Assembly: GCF_002646595.1 (NCBI RefSeq)
Contig: NZ_PDUD01000026.1
Coordinates: 62,001-126,000 of the forward strand
Direction of reading: 5' to 3'
DNA: 64,000 bases
DNA from: Flavilitoribacter nigricans DSM 23189 = NBRC 102662
Lineage (GTDB): Bacteria; Bacteroidota; Bacteroidia; Chitinophagales; Saprospiraceae
The notes under the pieces were generated by a model. That model was not told the DNA's origin and ran no database searches. It saw only the letters and a list, made by a program, of their open reading frames with translations. Within the stretch, counting starts at the first letter, position 1. Every line of letters starts with the position of its first letter. This document shows positions 24,447-32,704 of this stretch, piece by piece. The position numbers and the translations under genes were made by a program.

Positions 24447-25682
24447 ATGAAGTTGAAATTTTCCCACATGAGATTGCCGCTTGTATTGCTCCTCCTTATA
24501 ATCAGTCAGATAGCATGGTCCCAATCCGGCCTCCGGGTAGAAGAAGTACCGGACCCCAAAGAAATGGCCGGCCGGGGCTACGTCAGCGATCCGGGCAGCT
24601 ACCTTTCTCCCAATGCCGTCAATCAGCTGAATAATCTGATCGGTTCTTTGGAGCAGAATTCTACCGCCCAGATCGCGGTAGTTTTACTGCCTTCGATCGG
24701 AGACCAGATCCCCAAAGATTTTGCGACCGAGTTGTTTCAGCACTGGGGTATCGGACAGGCCGGTACGGATAATGGACTACTTATACTCGTGGTTATGGAT
24801 CAGCGGCGGGTAGAGTTCGAAACGGGTTACGGGCTGGAGGGTGTACTGCCCGATGTGATCTGCTATCGGATCATCAACGAAAACTTTGTCCCTCATTTCA
24901 AGGAAGGAGATTACGATGCCGGATTGATCAGTTCGGTCAACCGGGTCAAAACCCTGCTGGAAGACCCGGTGGCGCTGGAAGAGATCCGGACGGAAATGCG
25001 GCCGAAACGCAAATATGTTTTTAATACGCCGGTACCACCGCTGCTGTTCTACTACGCGATCATCACCATTCTCTTTCACGTGGCAATCTCCGCCTGGGTA
25101 GCGCTGACCATGGCCAATAAAGAAACGCTGTACGATAAATACCGGCATATCCGGTATATCCGCGCCTTTATTTTCATCATCCTGTTCCCCGTACCTTATA
25201 TCGCCTTCTGGTTCATTCTCGGCAGCCTGCTGAAACGGCTCCGCAACCAGCCCCGCTTCAGCAAACTGAACGGTGAGCCTATGCGTAAGCTCACTGAAGA
25301 AGAAGAGGATGAGTACCTGAAGAAAGGCCAGATCATTGAGGAGCAGCTCGGGTCGGTGGATTACGATGTCTGGATCACCGAGGACCTGGAGGATGTCATG
25401 ATCCTGCCTTACGCCAAGCGGATGTCCAAGTATTCTAATTGCCCCAAATGTAAATTCAAGACCTACCACCATATTCATACCAATACCCTGCGGCACGCCA
25501 CGGAATACACCACCGGTCTGAAAGAACAGATCCACGAATGTGAGAATTGCAATTATTTCAATCGGAAGACGATCGTGATCCCCCGGATCACCCGTTCTTC
25601 GGGCGGCAGTGGCTCTTCCGGTGGAGGTGGAAGTTGGGGCGGAGGTTCCAGCGGCGGCGGCGGCGCCGGCGGAAGCTGGTAG
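24447..25682 (+). CDS. TPM-domain membrane protein with zinc ribbon and glycine-rich tail
   Basis: 411 residues from the ATG at 24447; ATGs at 24396 and 24468 are alternatives. A signal peptide is followed by a TPM (YgcG-like) domain at about 35-170 (YVSDPGSYLS, TAQIAVVLLPSI, DNGLLILVVMDQRRVEFETG, GYGLEGVLPD). Two membrane segments follow (about 205-225 and 245-265), then a cysteine pair set CPKC and CENC that looks like a zinc ribbon, and a tail of glycine and serine. TPM domains are linked to envelope maintenance and, in plants, photosystem II repair. It follows gmk by 129 bases. Confidence 0.85.
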   Translation: MKLKFSHMRLPLVLLLLIISQIAWSQSGLRVEEVPDPKEMAGRGYVSDPGSYLSPNAVNQLNNLIGSLEQNSTAQIAVVLLPSIGDQIPKDFATELFQHWGIGQAGTDNGLLILVVMDQRRVEFETGYGLEGVLPDVICYRIINENFVPHFKEGDYDAGLISSVNRVKTLLEDPVALEEIRTEMRPKRKYVFNTPVPPLLFYYAIITILFHVAISAWVALTMANKETLYDKYRHIRYIRAFIFIILFPVPYIAFWFILGSLLKRLRNQPRFSKLNGEPMRKLTEEEEDEYLKKGQIIEEQLGSVDYDVWITEDLEDVMILPYAKRMSKYSNCPKCKFKTYHHIHTNTLRHATEYTTGLKEQIHECENCNYFNRKTIVIPRITRSSGGSGSSGGGGSWGGGSSGGGGAGGSW

Positions 25683-25697
25683 GATAGCGTTTAAATT

Positions 25698-25734
25698 ATT
25701 TGAGGCTGCAATCCTTTCGAATGCAGCCTCAAAT
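25698..25734. terminator. Bidirectional terminator
   Basis: A perfect 13-bp stem, ATTTGAGGCTGCA (25698-25710) and TGCAGCCTCAAAT (25722-25734), with an 11-base loop and AT-rich flanks, between two convergent genes. Confidence 0.8.
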
Positions 25735-25759
25735 AAAAGAGCTATTCGATTAAAAATTT

Positions 25760-28066
25760 CTATTCTTCAATCTTCACTTCGATAGCCTCATCGACCGGCA
25801 TGGAGAGGCAACCCCATCCGGAACTTCCCGAAGAAGGCTTGTAGCTCAGAATGATATACTTCCCGGCGTGGTACGGCTGGGCCTTGAAGGTAAACGCCGG
25901 TCCCTGCTGCAATTCGCTGGTGCCCGGAGCGATCACCCACTCGTCCGATCCGGCCGGCTGGTGGTACAGCGTATACCGGTAGCGGTCATCGTCGAAATCG
26001 TAACGGATCGTAACTTCATCGCCGGTTTTGGCCGGCTGATCACCTACCAGTTGGGTAGCCCGGCGGTATTTGCACACATCAAATTCGCTGATCGGCATAT
26101 CCGGGATCACCGGATTCAACAGAACGGCGCTCTCGATCTCTCCGGACTTCAGAGTCGTCTGATTATCTTCCGGAGTTCCCACTATACCTTCCACTCTGGC
26201 CGGTGCCGGCGGGTACAGCATATCGTGATAGTCCAGAATTTCCTGAATACCGTACATCGGTCCGGTACCCAGCGCGTAGGCCGCTTTGCGCACCCCGTTG
26301 CCGGTCTCTACCACCACTTCGTAATATTTGTCATAGGCGCTGCTGCCCTGCAGTACTTCACTGATCACCGCGCCCGATTTTTTACCTTTCATCAACAGAC
26401 TGAGTTGCTTGGGGTCAGGCCCCGCCCAAACGGTATAGGTACAGCCTTCCAACTGACAGCAACGCGGATTCAGCCAGGACATGAATAAAGGCTTCGTCGG
26501 CTGGTTCGACTCGAAAACGACCCGAAGGTCCTGAATGGGTGTACAGTTCGGATCGGTTGCCGTTACCTGTACTTCAGTAATGGTTGTTTCCATCAGTGCG
26601 GGATCGATATACAACTCTTCGTTACCGCCATTACCGGCGGGCGGAGTCGGAGTTGCCGAACGGGCACCGATATCTTCATTAAATCCGGGACGGTTAGTGA
26701 TCGGGGTATCCTGACCGTAGCTGTTGGGCTGCTCGGGAGCCGGGGGTGTATACTGCGGGCGCCGGGGGCTGGATGGAGCCGCACTGCCCATCGGTTCGTT
26801 GCCCAGGCTGGCGGATAGTTCATCCGGAGGCGTCGCCCGCATCCAGAAGGATTCCAGAGGTACTCCGTCGGCGTATTCATTTTCTTTCACAAAGGCAACA
26901 ACCTGGATGGTATGAATACCGCGACTCATATCCCGGATATCGAGCGGAAACTCGAAAGGCACAGCAGCACCCGGAATGAGCGGCACTTTATCCAGGGTAA
27001 TATTCCGGTGGCCGGGATGTACGTAGACGATCTCGGCGTAAGGACGCAGATCGGCGCAGGGTGAATACGGAGACAGCGTCAGCGTACCGTTAATCGCCTT
27101 GCCGTTCAATACCGCCTGCCCTTCTACAAAACAGGTATCCGGCATTTTGTAGATTTCCATCGTATTGGAATTGCTTTTGGCGGCAGGCGCCTGATTGGAT
27201 CTTTTTGCGGTCGCCGGTTGCTCCAGATCCGGATGCGGAATGACAATGTTAGTTGGCACCGATTTCACTACCGGGCTGGGGCAGTTTGCCCCCCAGGCCA
27301 GTACCTGTACTTCGTAGGTACCCGGCGCCAGCGTACAGAAGGGTTCGGTACGCAGGCCCATACCTACGGCCGGTTGGCGTTTGCCGTCGTAACGCAACGG
27401 CATCCAACGTCCCATAGCCGGACGCACTTCTACACTAAACTCCCATTCTTTGCCCTGACAGTTTACACATTGCACCATTACGGCGGGCAGGTTCTGGGGG
27501 CCACAATAACCGTTGGGATCCACCCGGACTTCAATGATCGGGTCCTGGCAGATCACCGATGGACGGACCGGTTCGCTGGTAACGGGGCTTTTAGCCATGG
27601 CATCCACCACGCGGGCCTTGTTGGGCCGGGTCGGTTCTTCGTAGTTATAGCGGTAGCCCTGCTTGAGGTCCTGGCTGGAAAACTTACCGGACAAAGCCTG
27701 GGGCCTTCTGAAATCAGCCCCTATCGTATATACATGTTGATCTTTTAATCCACTGATCAGAATAGTATCCTGCTGGCGGTTGCCCAATTTCTGCAGACCG
27801 CTGATCAGTCTTTTATCTCCGTCGGCATTCAAAAGTGTACCATTATCTTTGATCCAGAAGGAGATCTCTAATTCATCCAGTTTGGAATGGGTGAAGTAGA
27901 TAGCCACCTGGACATTGCCCTTTATATTACCGGGCAGGATTGTCGCGTTAAATTCCGGAGCTTCTTTCTCAAAAATACCTTTCAGGAGGTCATTTTGCGC
28001 ACCGAGCGTAGTGCTCGTCAACAGGCCGACAAACAGTAAGATGAAGAATGTCGATGATTTAGTCAT
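25760..28066 (-). CDS. Large uncharacterised secreted protein
   Basis: 768 residues from the ATG at 28066, which gives a signal peptide (MTKSSTFFILLFVGLLTSTT, cleaved near LGAQ). The chain is beta-rich, with paired cysteines (CVNCQGKEW, PRCCQLEGC) suggesting several small disulfide-linked Ig-like domains. A proline-rich linker lies at about 420-480 (PSSPRRPQYTPPAPEQPN). A last domain (about 660-768) ends in EVKIEE. No catalytic motif or sorting domain was recognised. A canonical promoter lies about 300 bases upstream. It is probably a surface or periplasmic structural protein. Confidence 0.78.
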   Translation of the reverse strand: MTKSSTFFILLFVGLLTSTTLGAQNDLLKGIFEKEAPEFNATILPGNIKGNVQVAIYFTHSKLDELEISFWIKDNGTLLNADGDKRLISGLQKLGNRQQDTILISGLKDQHVYTIGADFRRPQALSGKFSSQDLKQGYRYNYEEPTRPNKARVVDAMAKSPVTSEPVRPSVICQDPIIEVRVDPNGYCGPQNLPAVMVQCVNCQGKEWEFSVEVRPAMGRWMPLRYDGKRQPAVGMGLRTEPFCTLAPGTYEVQVLAWGANCPSPVVKSVPTNIVIPHPDLEQPATAKRSNQAPAAKSNSNTMEIYKMPDTCFVEGQAVLNGKAINGTLTLSPYSPCADLRPYAEIVYVHPGHRNITLDKVPLIPGAAVPFEFPLDIRDMSRGIHTIQVVAFVKENEYADGVPLESFWMRATPPDELSASLGNEPMGSAAPSSPRRPQYTPPAPEQPNSYGQDTPITNRPGFNEDIGARSATPTPPAGNGGNEELYIDPALMETTITEVQVTATDPNCTPIQDLRVVFESNQPTKPLFMSWLNPRCCQLEGCTYTVWAGPDPKQLSLLMKGKKSGAVISEVLQGSSAYDKYYEVVVETGNGVRKAAYALGTGPMYGIQEILDYHDMLYPPAPARVEGIVGTPEDNQTTLKSGEIESAVLLNPVIPDMPISEFDVCKYRRATQLVGDQPAKTGDEVTIRYDFDDDRYRYTLYHQPAGSDEWVIAPGTSELQQGPAFTFKAQPYHAGKYIILSYKPSSGSSGWGCLSMPVDEAIEVKIEE

Positions 28067-28532
28067 ATTAATTAGTTTTTTGGATATAATTACTGGAGAC
28101 CGAATAAAAAATGCCACAAATATGATGCCATATTCATCATATAGGTCGTTAATAATCATGAGAGTAGATAATATGAATTGCTATTAGCCGAAGCCGAGGG
28201 GTTTTGGTGGGGGTAACGGCCGTCGTATTACAAAATCAGCGCCTTTTTAAAAATAATTCTTTTTCTGTGATAGAGCCTGTTTTGTAATAATTCCAAAAAA
28301 AGTGAGGTCGTTTGAATGAGTGCCTGTGTGTGCGGAAAAAAACAAATTTGCTTTCTGATATACAAAGATAAGGCATTTATACACTGAGTACAAATATATT
28401 ATGATTATAATTATACGGCCTTAACAAATTGCCACCGGACGGGTATAAAACCCGGTGTCGGCAACCATCTACCGCAAAATTAGTGTAGTTGGCCAACTTT
28501 GAATATCTTGCTGATTATAAACAGTTCATCCT
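28067..28532. other. 466-base divergent intergenic region
   Basis: AT-rich. It holds the minus-strand promoter at 28363-28394 and, by inference, a 290-base leader of the secreted-protein gene. It also holds the upstream region of the DUF58 gene, with a short hairpin CGGGT-ATAAA-ACCCG near 28440-28455. No open frame was recognised. Confidence 0.4.
28363..28394 (-). promoter_or_regulatory. Canonical Bacteroidota promoter for the large secreted protein
   Basis: On the minus strand TTTG (28394-28391), 20 bases, TATCTTTG (28370-28363). Both elements and the spacing match the consensus. The predicted start near 28356 leaves a leader of about 290 bases before the ATG at 28066. Confidence 0.65.
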
Positions 28533-29852
28533 ATGAATTTATTTTTACCGCTCCGTTTTTTTCTTATTCTGGGCGGCTTGATCGTGTGTTTCGGTCTCGG
28601 TTTTCCGGTTCCCGTGCTGTTCATCGTTGCACAATTGGGATTTACCGTGTTTATCGGCCTCATACTGGTGGATGCCTTTCTGCTTTTCAATCAGCGAACC
28701 CGCCTGAAGATCCGGCGTCGCTTGCCCCGCCTGTTTGGCCTGGGAGACGATAATACCGTCCGCATCGAAGTCACCAATCAAAGTAATATCCCACTCAGTT
28801 TTACACTAATCGATGAACTCCCCATTCAACTGCAGATCCGTGATTTTAAAAAAGAAGTACAACTGAAACCCGGTGAAAGGAAAGAGATCCAGTACCAGCT
28901 ACATCCGGTAGAAAGAGGAGAATATGAATTCGGGAACGTACTGGCTTATCTCCGCACCAAACTCGGTATTCTGGAAAAGCGCTACCGGCACGATTATCCG
29001 ATGAGCGTTCCCGTATACCCATCCATCGCCCAGATGAAACAGTACGAACTGCGGGCTTTCGACCGGATCAGCCATTTTCAGGGTATAAAAAAGCTACGCC
29101 GTATCGGCCACAGTTACGAATTCGAGCAGATCAAAAATTACGTTCGGGGCGATGACTACCGGAGCATCAACTGGAAAGCTACCGGCCGGCGGGGCAACCT
29201 CATGGTCAATCAATACGAGGACGAACGCGCCCAGCAGATCTACTCCATAATCGATAAAAGCCGGAATATGCGGATGCCTTTTGCCGGTCTCAGTCTGATG
29301 GATTATGCCATCAATACCTGCCTGGCGGTATCCAATATTGCGCTAAAGAAACACGATCGGGCCGGCCTGATCACTTTTTCGGATAAGGTCGGAGCGACCA
29401 TCAAGGCCGATAGTAAGGCCACTCAGCTCAACAAATTGCTCACCGCATTATACCGGGAAGACCAGCGGCCGCTGGAAGCGAATTATGAATTGCTTTACCA
29501 CGCTGCCCGCAAGCTGATCAACGGGCGCAGTCTGCTCCTCTTTTTCACCAATTTCGAAAGTGCATACGCCCTGGAACGCGTATTGCCCCTGCTGCGCCGC
29601 ATCAACAACCTTCATCTGCTGGTGGTCATCTTCTTTGAAAATACGGAGATCCGTGATTTTGCCGACAAGGAAGTGGACAGTCTGGAAGGCATTTACCACC
29701 AGACGATCGCCCAGAAATTTTTAACGGAAAAATCGCAGATGGTCCAGAAACTGCAGCAGTACGGCATTCAAAGCGTGCTGACCCGTCCGGAAGAGCTATC
29801 CATCAACACCATCAATAAATACCTGGAGCTGAAATCCAAAGGACTGATCTGA
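28533..29852 (+). CDS. DUF58 domain-containing membrane protein
   Basis: 439 residues. Two N-terminal membrane helices (about 5-50) are followed by an Ig-like beta region and then the DUF58 domain. Its signature is YEFEQIKNYVRGDDYRSINW followed by KATGRRGNLMVNQYEDER. This leads into a VWA-like fold (IYSIIDKSRNMRMPF) that lacks a complete MIDAS. DUF58 proteins normally work with a MoxR-type AAA ATPase and VWA membrane proteins, but neither is adjacent here. It is followed 39 bases later by the creatininase-family gene. Confidence 0.9.
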   Translation: MNLFLPLRFFLILGGLIVCFGLGFPVPVLFIVAQLGFTVFIGLILVDAFLLFNQRTRLKIRRRLPRLFGLGDDNTVRIEVTNQSNIPLSFTLIDELPIQLQIRDFKKEVQLKPGERKEIQYQLHPVERGEYEFGNVLAYLRTKLGILEKRYRHDYPMSVPVYPSIAQMKQYELRAFDRISHFQGIKKLRRIGHSYEFEQIKNYVRGDDYRSINWKATGRRGNLMVNQYEDERAQQIYSIIDKSRNMRMPFAGLSLMDYAINTCLAVSNIALKKHDRAGLITFSDKVGATIKADSKATQLNKLLTALYREDQRPLEANYELLYHAARKLINGRSLLLFFTNFESAYALERVLPLLRRINNLHLLVVIFFENTEIRDFADKEVDSLEGIYHQTIAQKFLTEKSQMVQKLQQYGIQSVLTRPEELSINTINKYLELKSKGLI

Positions 29853-29891
29853 AACAAACCAATTCAACTATACTATTTTCAAACCTACTGC

Positions 29892-30653
29892 ATGCGACCT
29901 TATATTCTAGCCGAATCCAACTGGAAATACATCAAAGACCAACATTTTGACCTGGCGGTACTCCCCTGGGGGGCAACCGAAGCCCACAATTATCACCTCC
30001 CTTACGCAACCGACATCTACGAAGCCGACGCCATCGCCGCCGAATCCGCCCGGATCGCCTGGGACAAGGGCGCAAAATTGACCGTGCTTCCCACCATCCC
30101 GTTCGGGGTCAACACCGGCCAGGCCGACATCAAGCTGGACATCAATATGAATCCGAGTACCCAGGCCGCCATCCTCGGAGACGTGATCGAAGTACTCAAC
30201 CGGCAGGGGATCCGAAAACTGCTGGTGCTCAACAGTCACGGCGGCAATAATTTCCGCACCATGCTCCGCGAACTGGGACTTAAATATCCGGAAATGTTCC
30301 TGTCTACCTGCGACTGGTTCAAAGCCATGAATAAAGAACTCTATTTCAAAGAAGCGGGTGATCATGCGGATGAAATGGAAACCAGCCTGATCATGTATCT
30401 GCATCCCAAACTGGTGCGGCCACTGGAAGAGGCCGGCGACGGCGGTGAAAGGAAGATCAAGATCCCGGGTATGCGTGAAGGCTGGGCCTGGTCCGAAAGG
30501 AGATGGTCCCAGATCAGCGCCGATACCGGAGTGGGGAACCCGAAACTATCCAGCGCCGAAAAAGGGGCACGCTTTTTTGCCGATGTCACCCAGAAAGTAG
30601 GTCAGCTGATGTACGATATTGCCCAAGCCGATACAAACGATCTGTATGAGTAA
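29892..30653 (+). CDS. Creatininase family protein
   Basis: 253 residues. The metal-binding pattern of the creatininase/amidohydrolase fold is complete: WGATEAHNYHLPYATD (E30, H32, D41), LVLNSHGGNN, and GDHADEMETSLIMY with the catalytic acidic residues. Family members hydrolyse cyclic amides such as creatinine or act in pathways for small peptides and cofactors; the substrate here is unknown. Its last eight bases overlap the next gene, which encodes a predicted defence protein, so the two are probably translated together. Confidence 0.88.
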   Translation: MRPYILAESNWKYIKDQHFDLAVLPWGATEAHNYHLPYATDIYEADAIAAESARIAWDKGAKLTVLPTIPFGVNTGQADIKLDINMNPSTQAAILGDVIEVLNRQGIRKLLVLNSHGGNNFRTMLRELGLKYPEMFLSTCDWFKAMNKELYFKEAGDHADEMETSLIMYLHPKLVRPLEEAGDGGERKIKIPGMREGWAWSERRWSQISADTGVGNPKLSSAEKGARFFADVTQKVGQLMYDIAQADTNDLYE

Positions 30654-31428
30654 AACTAGCATCCAAGCGGACCTGAAAGGTCGAATAGCCAAGGGGCTTA
30701 ATTTCGGCATCGAAGCGGTGGAGGAAGTACTGTCGTCCGATTCGCCGATCTACAATGATTTTGTCCTGCTGAAGAGTAAGTACAACGATCTCATGTACCT
30801 TTCTTCCCTGAATACCCTTCCGTACGAGCAGATCGAGATCGGCATGGATCGCCTGCGCAATACCCTGCTGGCGATCATCGACCGGATGGACGAAAGCAGC
30901 ATTGGTAAGGAGGAGATCGATCCCGATCTGAAAATCCAGGCATTGCCCGCCCGTCGGTCCAACTTTTTTAAATTGCTGGATATTCACTTTAAGAACCTGG
31001 AGGCAATAGAATACGTGGAAGTATACGCAGAACAGGAAAGCAAGGAAGTGGGCCGGGAAGCAATTTTCCGTTTTTACAATATGCACCGCCGAACCCTGCA
31101 ACACCAAGAAAAACTGAATGGACCGGAAGGGCCGGATGTACTGCGGGATTACTTTTTCAAATATTTTCAGAACGAGACGGGCGAAATGGAGGTGTATTTT
31201 AAAAATATTAAGCACCTACTGCGCTACGCCCTTGCCAGTGAAATAGAACGGCAGTTCTTTCTGGATACCATCAAATCACTCTTTTCCAAGTTCGAGCTGG
31301 CCACCATTCATTACTACGCGATGAGCCGGATCGATCCGGAATTTAGCCAATTAGTCGAAAAGAGTGAATTACTGAATGAGGACGGCTTTAAAAAGGTGCT
31401 GATCGCCAAAGGGCCACCGCCATATTAG
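30646..31428 (+). CDS. Predicted conflict protein: EAD11-like domain fused to AbiC-like domain
   Basis: 260 residues from the ATG at 30646. Residues about 5-82 resemble effector-associated domain 11 (RIAKGLNFGIEAVEEVLS, then IYNDFVLLKSKYNDLMYLSS), an adaptor described in Bacteroidota and cyanobacterial conflict systems. Residues about 104-247 resemble the putative phage abortive infection family (putAbiC): SNFFKLLDIHFKN, a GREAIFRFY block, YFKNIKHLLRYA, and TIKSLFSKFELATIHYYAMS followed by LVEKSELL. The order suggests an AbiC effector recruited through an EAD. No NTPase or protease partner with a matching EAD lies in the window. The start codon choice is fixed by the overlap with the creatininase gene. 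Confidence 0.7.
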   Translation: MSKTSIQADLKGRIAKGLNFGIEAVEEVLSSDSPIYNDFVLLKSKYNDLMYLSSLNTLPYEQIEIGMDRLRNTLLAIIDRMDESSIGKEEIDPDLKIQALPARRSNFFKLLDIHFKNLEAIEYVEVYAEQESKEVGREAIFRFYNMHRRTLQHQEKLNGPEGPDVLRDYFFKYFQNETGEMEVYFKNIKHLLRYALASEIERQFFLDTIKSLFSKFELATIHYYAMSRIDPEFSQLVEKSELLNEDGFKKVLIAKGPPPY

Positions 31429-31432
31429 CGCC

Positions 31433-32527
31433 CTATTTCGAGGCTTTGATCTTGAAATTGATGGTGTAAAAATCCTGAGCTACCTGGATCTTTTCCCCTT
31501 CAACGATCTCCCGGTCAAACGGACGGTTCAGGTTGTTGCCCGCCAGGTCCTCCAGATTGCTGTCCACCACAATAGTGAAATCTCCTTCCGGCCAGGGATC
31601 ACGCGGATAAAAATACCAGCGCGATTCTTCCGCTTCGACGCTTATTGCTCCATCAACCGGCTCACCGGAAGCAACTTGCAGGGATAGCGACCGGCTGGCC
31701 AGGGCCTGATCCATGGATTCGCCGAAATCGATCATTACCGGTTCGGTGGTGCCGGCTCCCGGCAACTCGTAGGTCCACCGGGCGGGTTCGGGTTTCCGGT
31801 AATCCGGGCCGACCACCCGAAAATCTTTCCGGTAATTTTTGCCGAGCGGCTGCCCAGCGGCATCGGTCCAGTGCTTATCAATGGTCAACGTATAATCTCC
31901 TCCCTCCTGGAGGACCACTCCGTGGGTTTCGTGGGATAATAATCCCCGTTTTACCCGACCGGGGTCCAGCCAAAGGGTAAGCCGGGTTCGGTCTTCTGAC
32001 CAAAGCTCCGGTTGCAGCGGTACAAAGGGTTGGTAGATCGTATCCCCGGCGGCACTGACCAGCTGAAGGTTGTCGTACGCCCGGCCTTCTCCCATCGGTG
32101 CGGAAAAATGCAGGTAGACTTTCAACAAATTAGCCGGCAGCTCCCCGCCGGAGGGATATATTTTGGTTAATTCAGTAGGAGGTGTCGTCACGGGGATCGT
32201 GAAAATGTAGGCGTGTTTTCCGTCCCAGAAAGCGGTATAAGTAAGCGATTCCCGGAACGGGAACGCGGGCTGGAACAATATCGCCTCTTCTTCCATGGTG
32301 TAGGTTCCGAGTATATCCGGCATATTTGCACCCGGCCACGCAGATCGTTCGCCTACGAAAACCTGTAGGGTATTGGCCTCCGTGCCGGCAGACTGGTTCA
32401 TTCCTTCCAGTTTGAGCACTTTGCTGCCTTCGTGATCCACCAATTGCCAACTCAACTCCTGCGCGGCAATACTTAGACTCAGTAGACAAAGGCACCCAAC
32501 ACAAAAAAAGATTTTCATCCAGTTCAT
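31433..32527 (-). CDS. Secreted protein with Ig-like (Big_5/SbsA-type) domains
   Basis: 364 residues with a signal peptide (MKIFFCVGCLCLLSLSIAAQ, three residues into the frame). The mature protein is a chain of beta-sandwich domains. Typical Big_5 pieces are visible: VYLHFSAPMGEG, DFGESMDQALASRSLSLQVA and DSNLEDLAGNNLNRPFD. These modules are usually structural parts of surface proteins; no catalytic domain or sorting signal is seen. It converges on the EAD11-AbiC gene with four bases between stop codons. Confidence 0.8.
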   Translation of the reverse strand: MNWMKIFFCVGCLCLLSLSIAAQELSWQLVDHEGSKVLKLEGMNQSAGTEANTLQVFVGERSAWPGANMPDILGTYTMEEEAILFQPAFPFRESLTYTAFWDGKHAYIFTIPVTTPPTELTKIYPSGGELPANLLKVYLHFSAPMGEGRAYDNLQLVSAAGDTIYQPFVPLQPELWSEDRTRLTLWLDPGRVKRGLLSHETHGVVLQEGGDYTLTIDKHWTDAAGQPLGKNYRKDFRVVGPDYRKPEPARWTYELPGAGTTEPVMIDFGESMDQALASRSLSLQVASGEPVDGAISVEAEESRWYFYPRDPWPEGDFTIVVDSNLEDLAGNNLNRPFDREIVEGEKIQVAQDFYTINFKIKASK

Positions 32528-32641
32528 AGGACTGCGTTTTTTGGAACGTGCGAAATCGTTACAATACTCGTAAACAGCCAGACAGGGCGTTGCACCTGCG
32601 GCCGGTAGAAAAGGAATTCGTGAAAGTTGAAAAGGAATTTT

Positions 32642-32672
32642 ACGAGTTGCCGGCTCGGTACCGGCAACTCGT
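32642..32672 (-). terminator. Hairpin downstream of the propeller-like gene
   Basis: A perfect 12-bp stem, ACGAGTTGCCGG (32642-32653) and CCGGCAACTCGT (32661-32672), with a 7-base loop. Read on the minus strand it is followed by AAAATTCCTTTT, so the T-run is displaced. It lies 33 bases after the stop of the gene at 32705-33817. Confidence 0.6.
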
Positions 32673-32704
32673 AATCAATGTGGCATCTTTTATAAAAGCA
32701 ATGA

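Noticed and set aside
28265-28290. GAGCCTGTTTTG as a second copy of the palindromic element end (GAGCCTATCC)
   Set aside because: Only the first six bases match and no inverted partner was found nearby.
28533-29852. DUF58 gene as part of a MoxR-VWA chaperone system with the TPR-VWA gene at 3686-5083
   Set aside because: The genes are 23 kb apart and no MoxR-type ATPase was found in the window.
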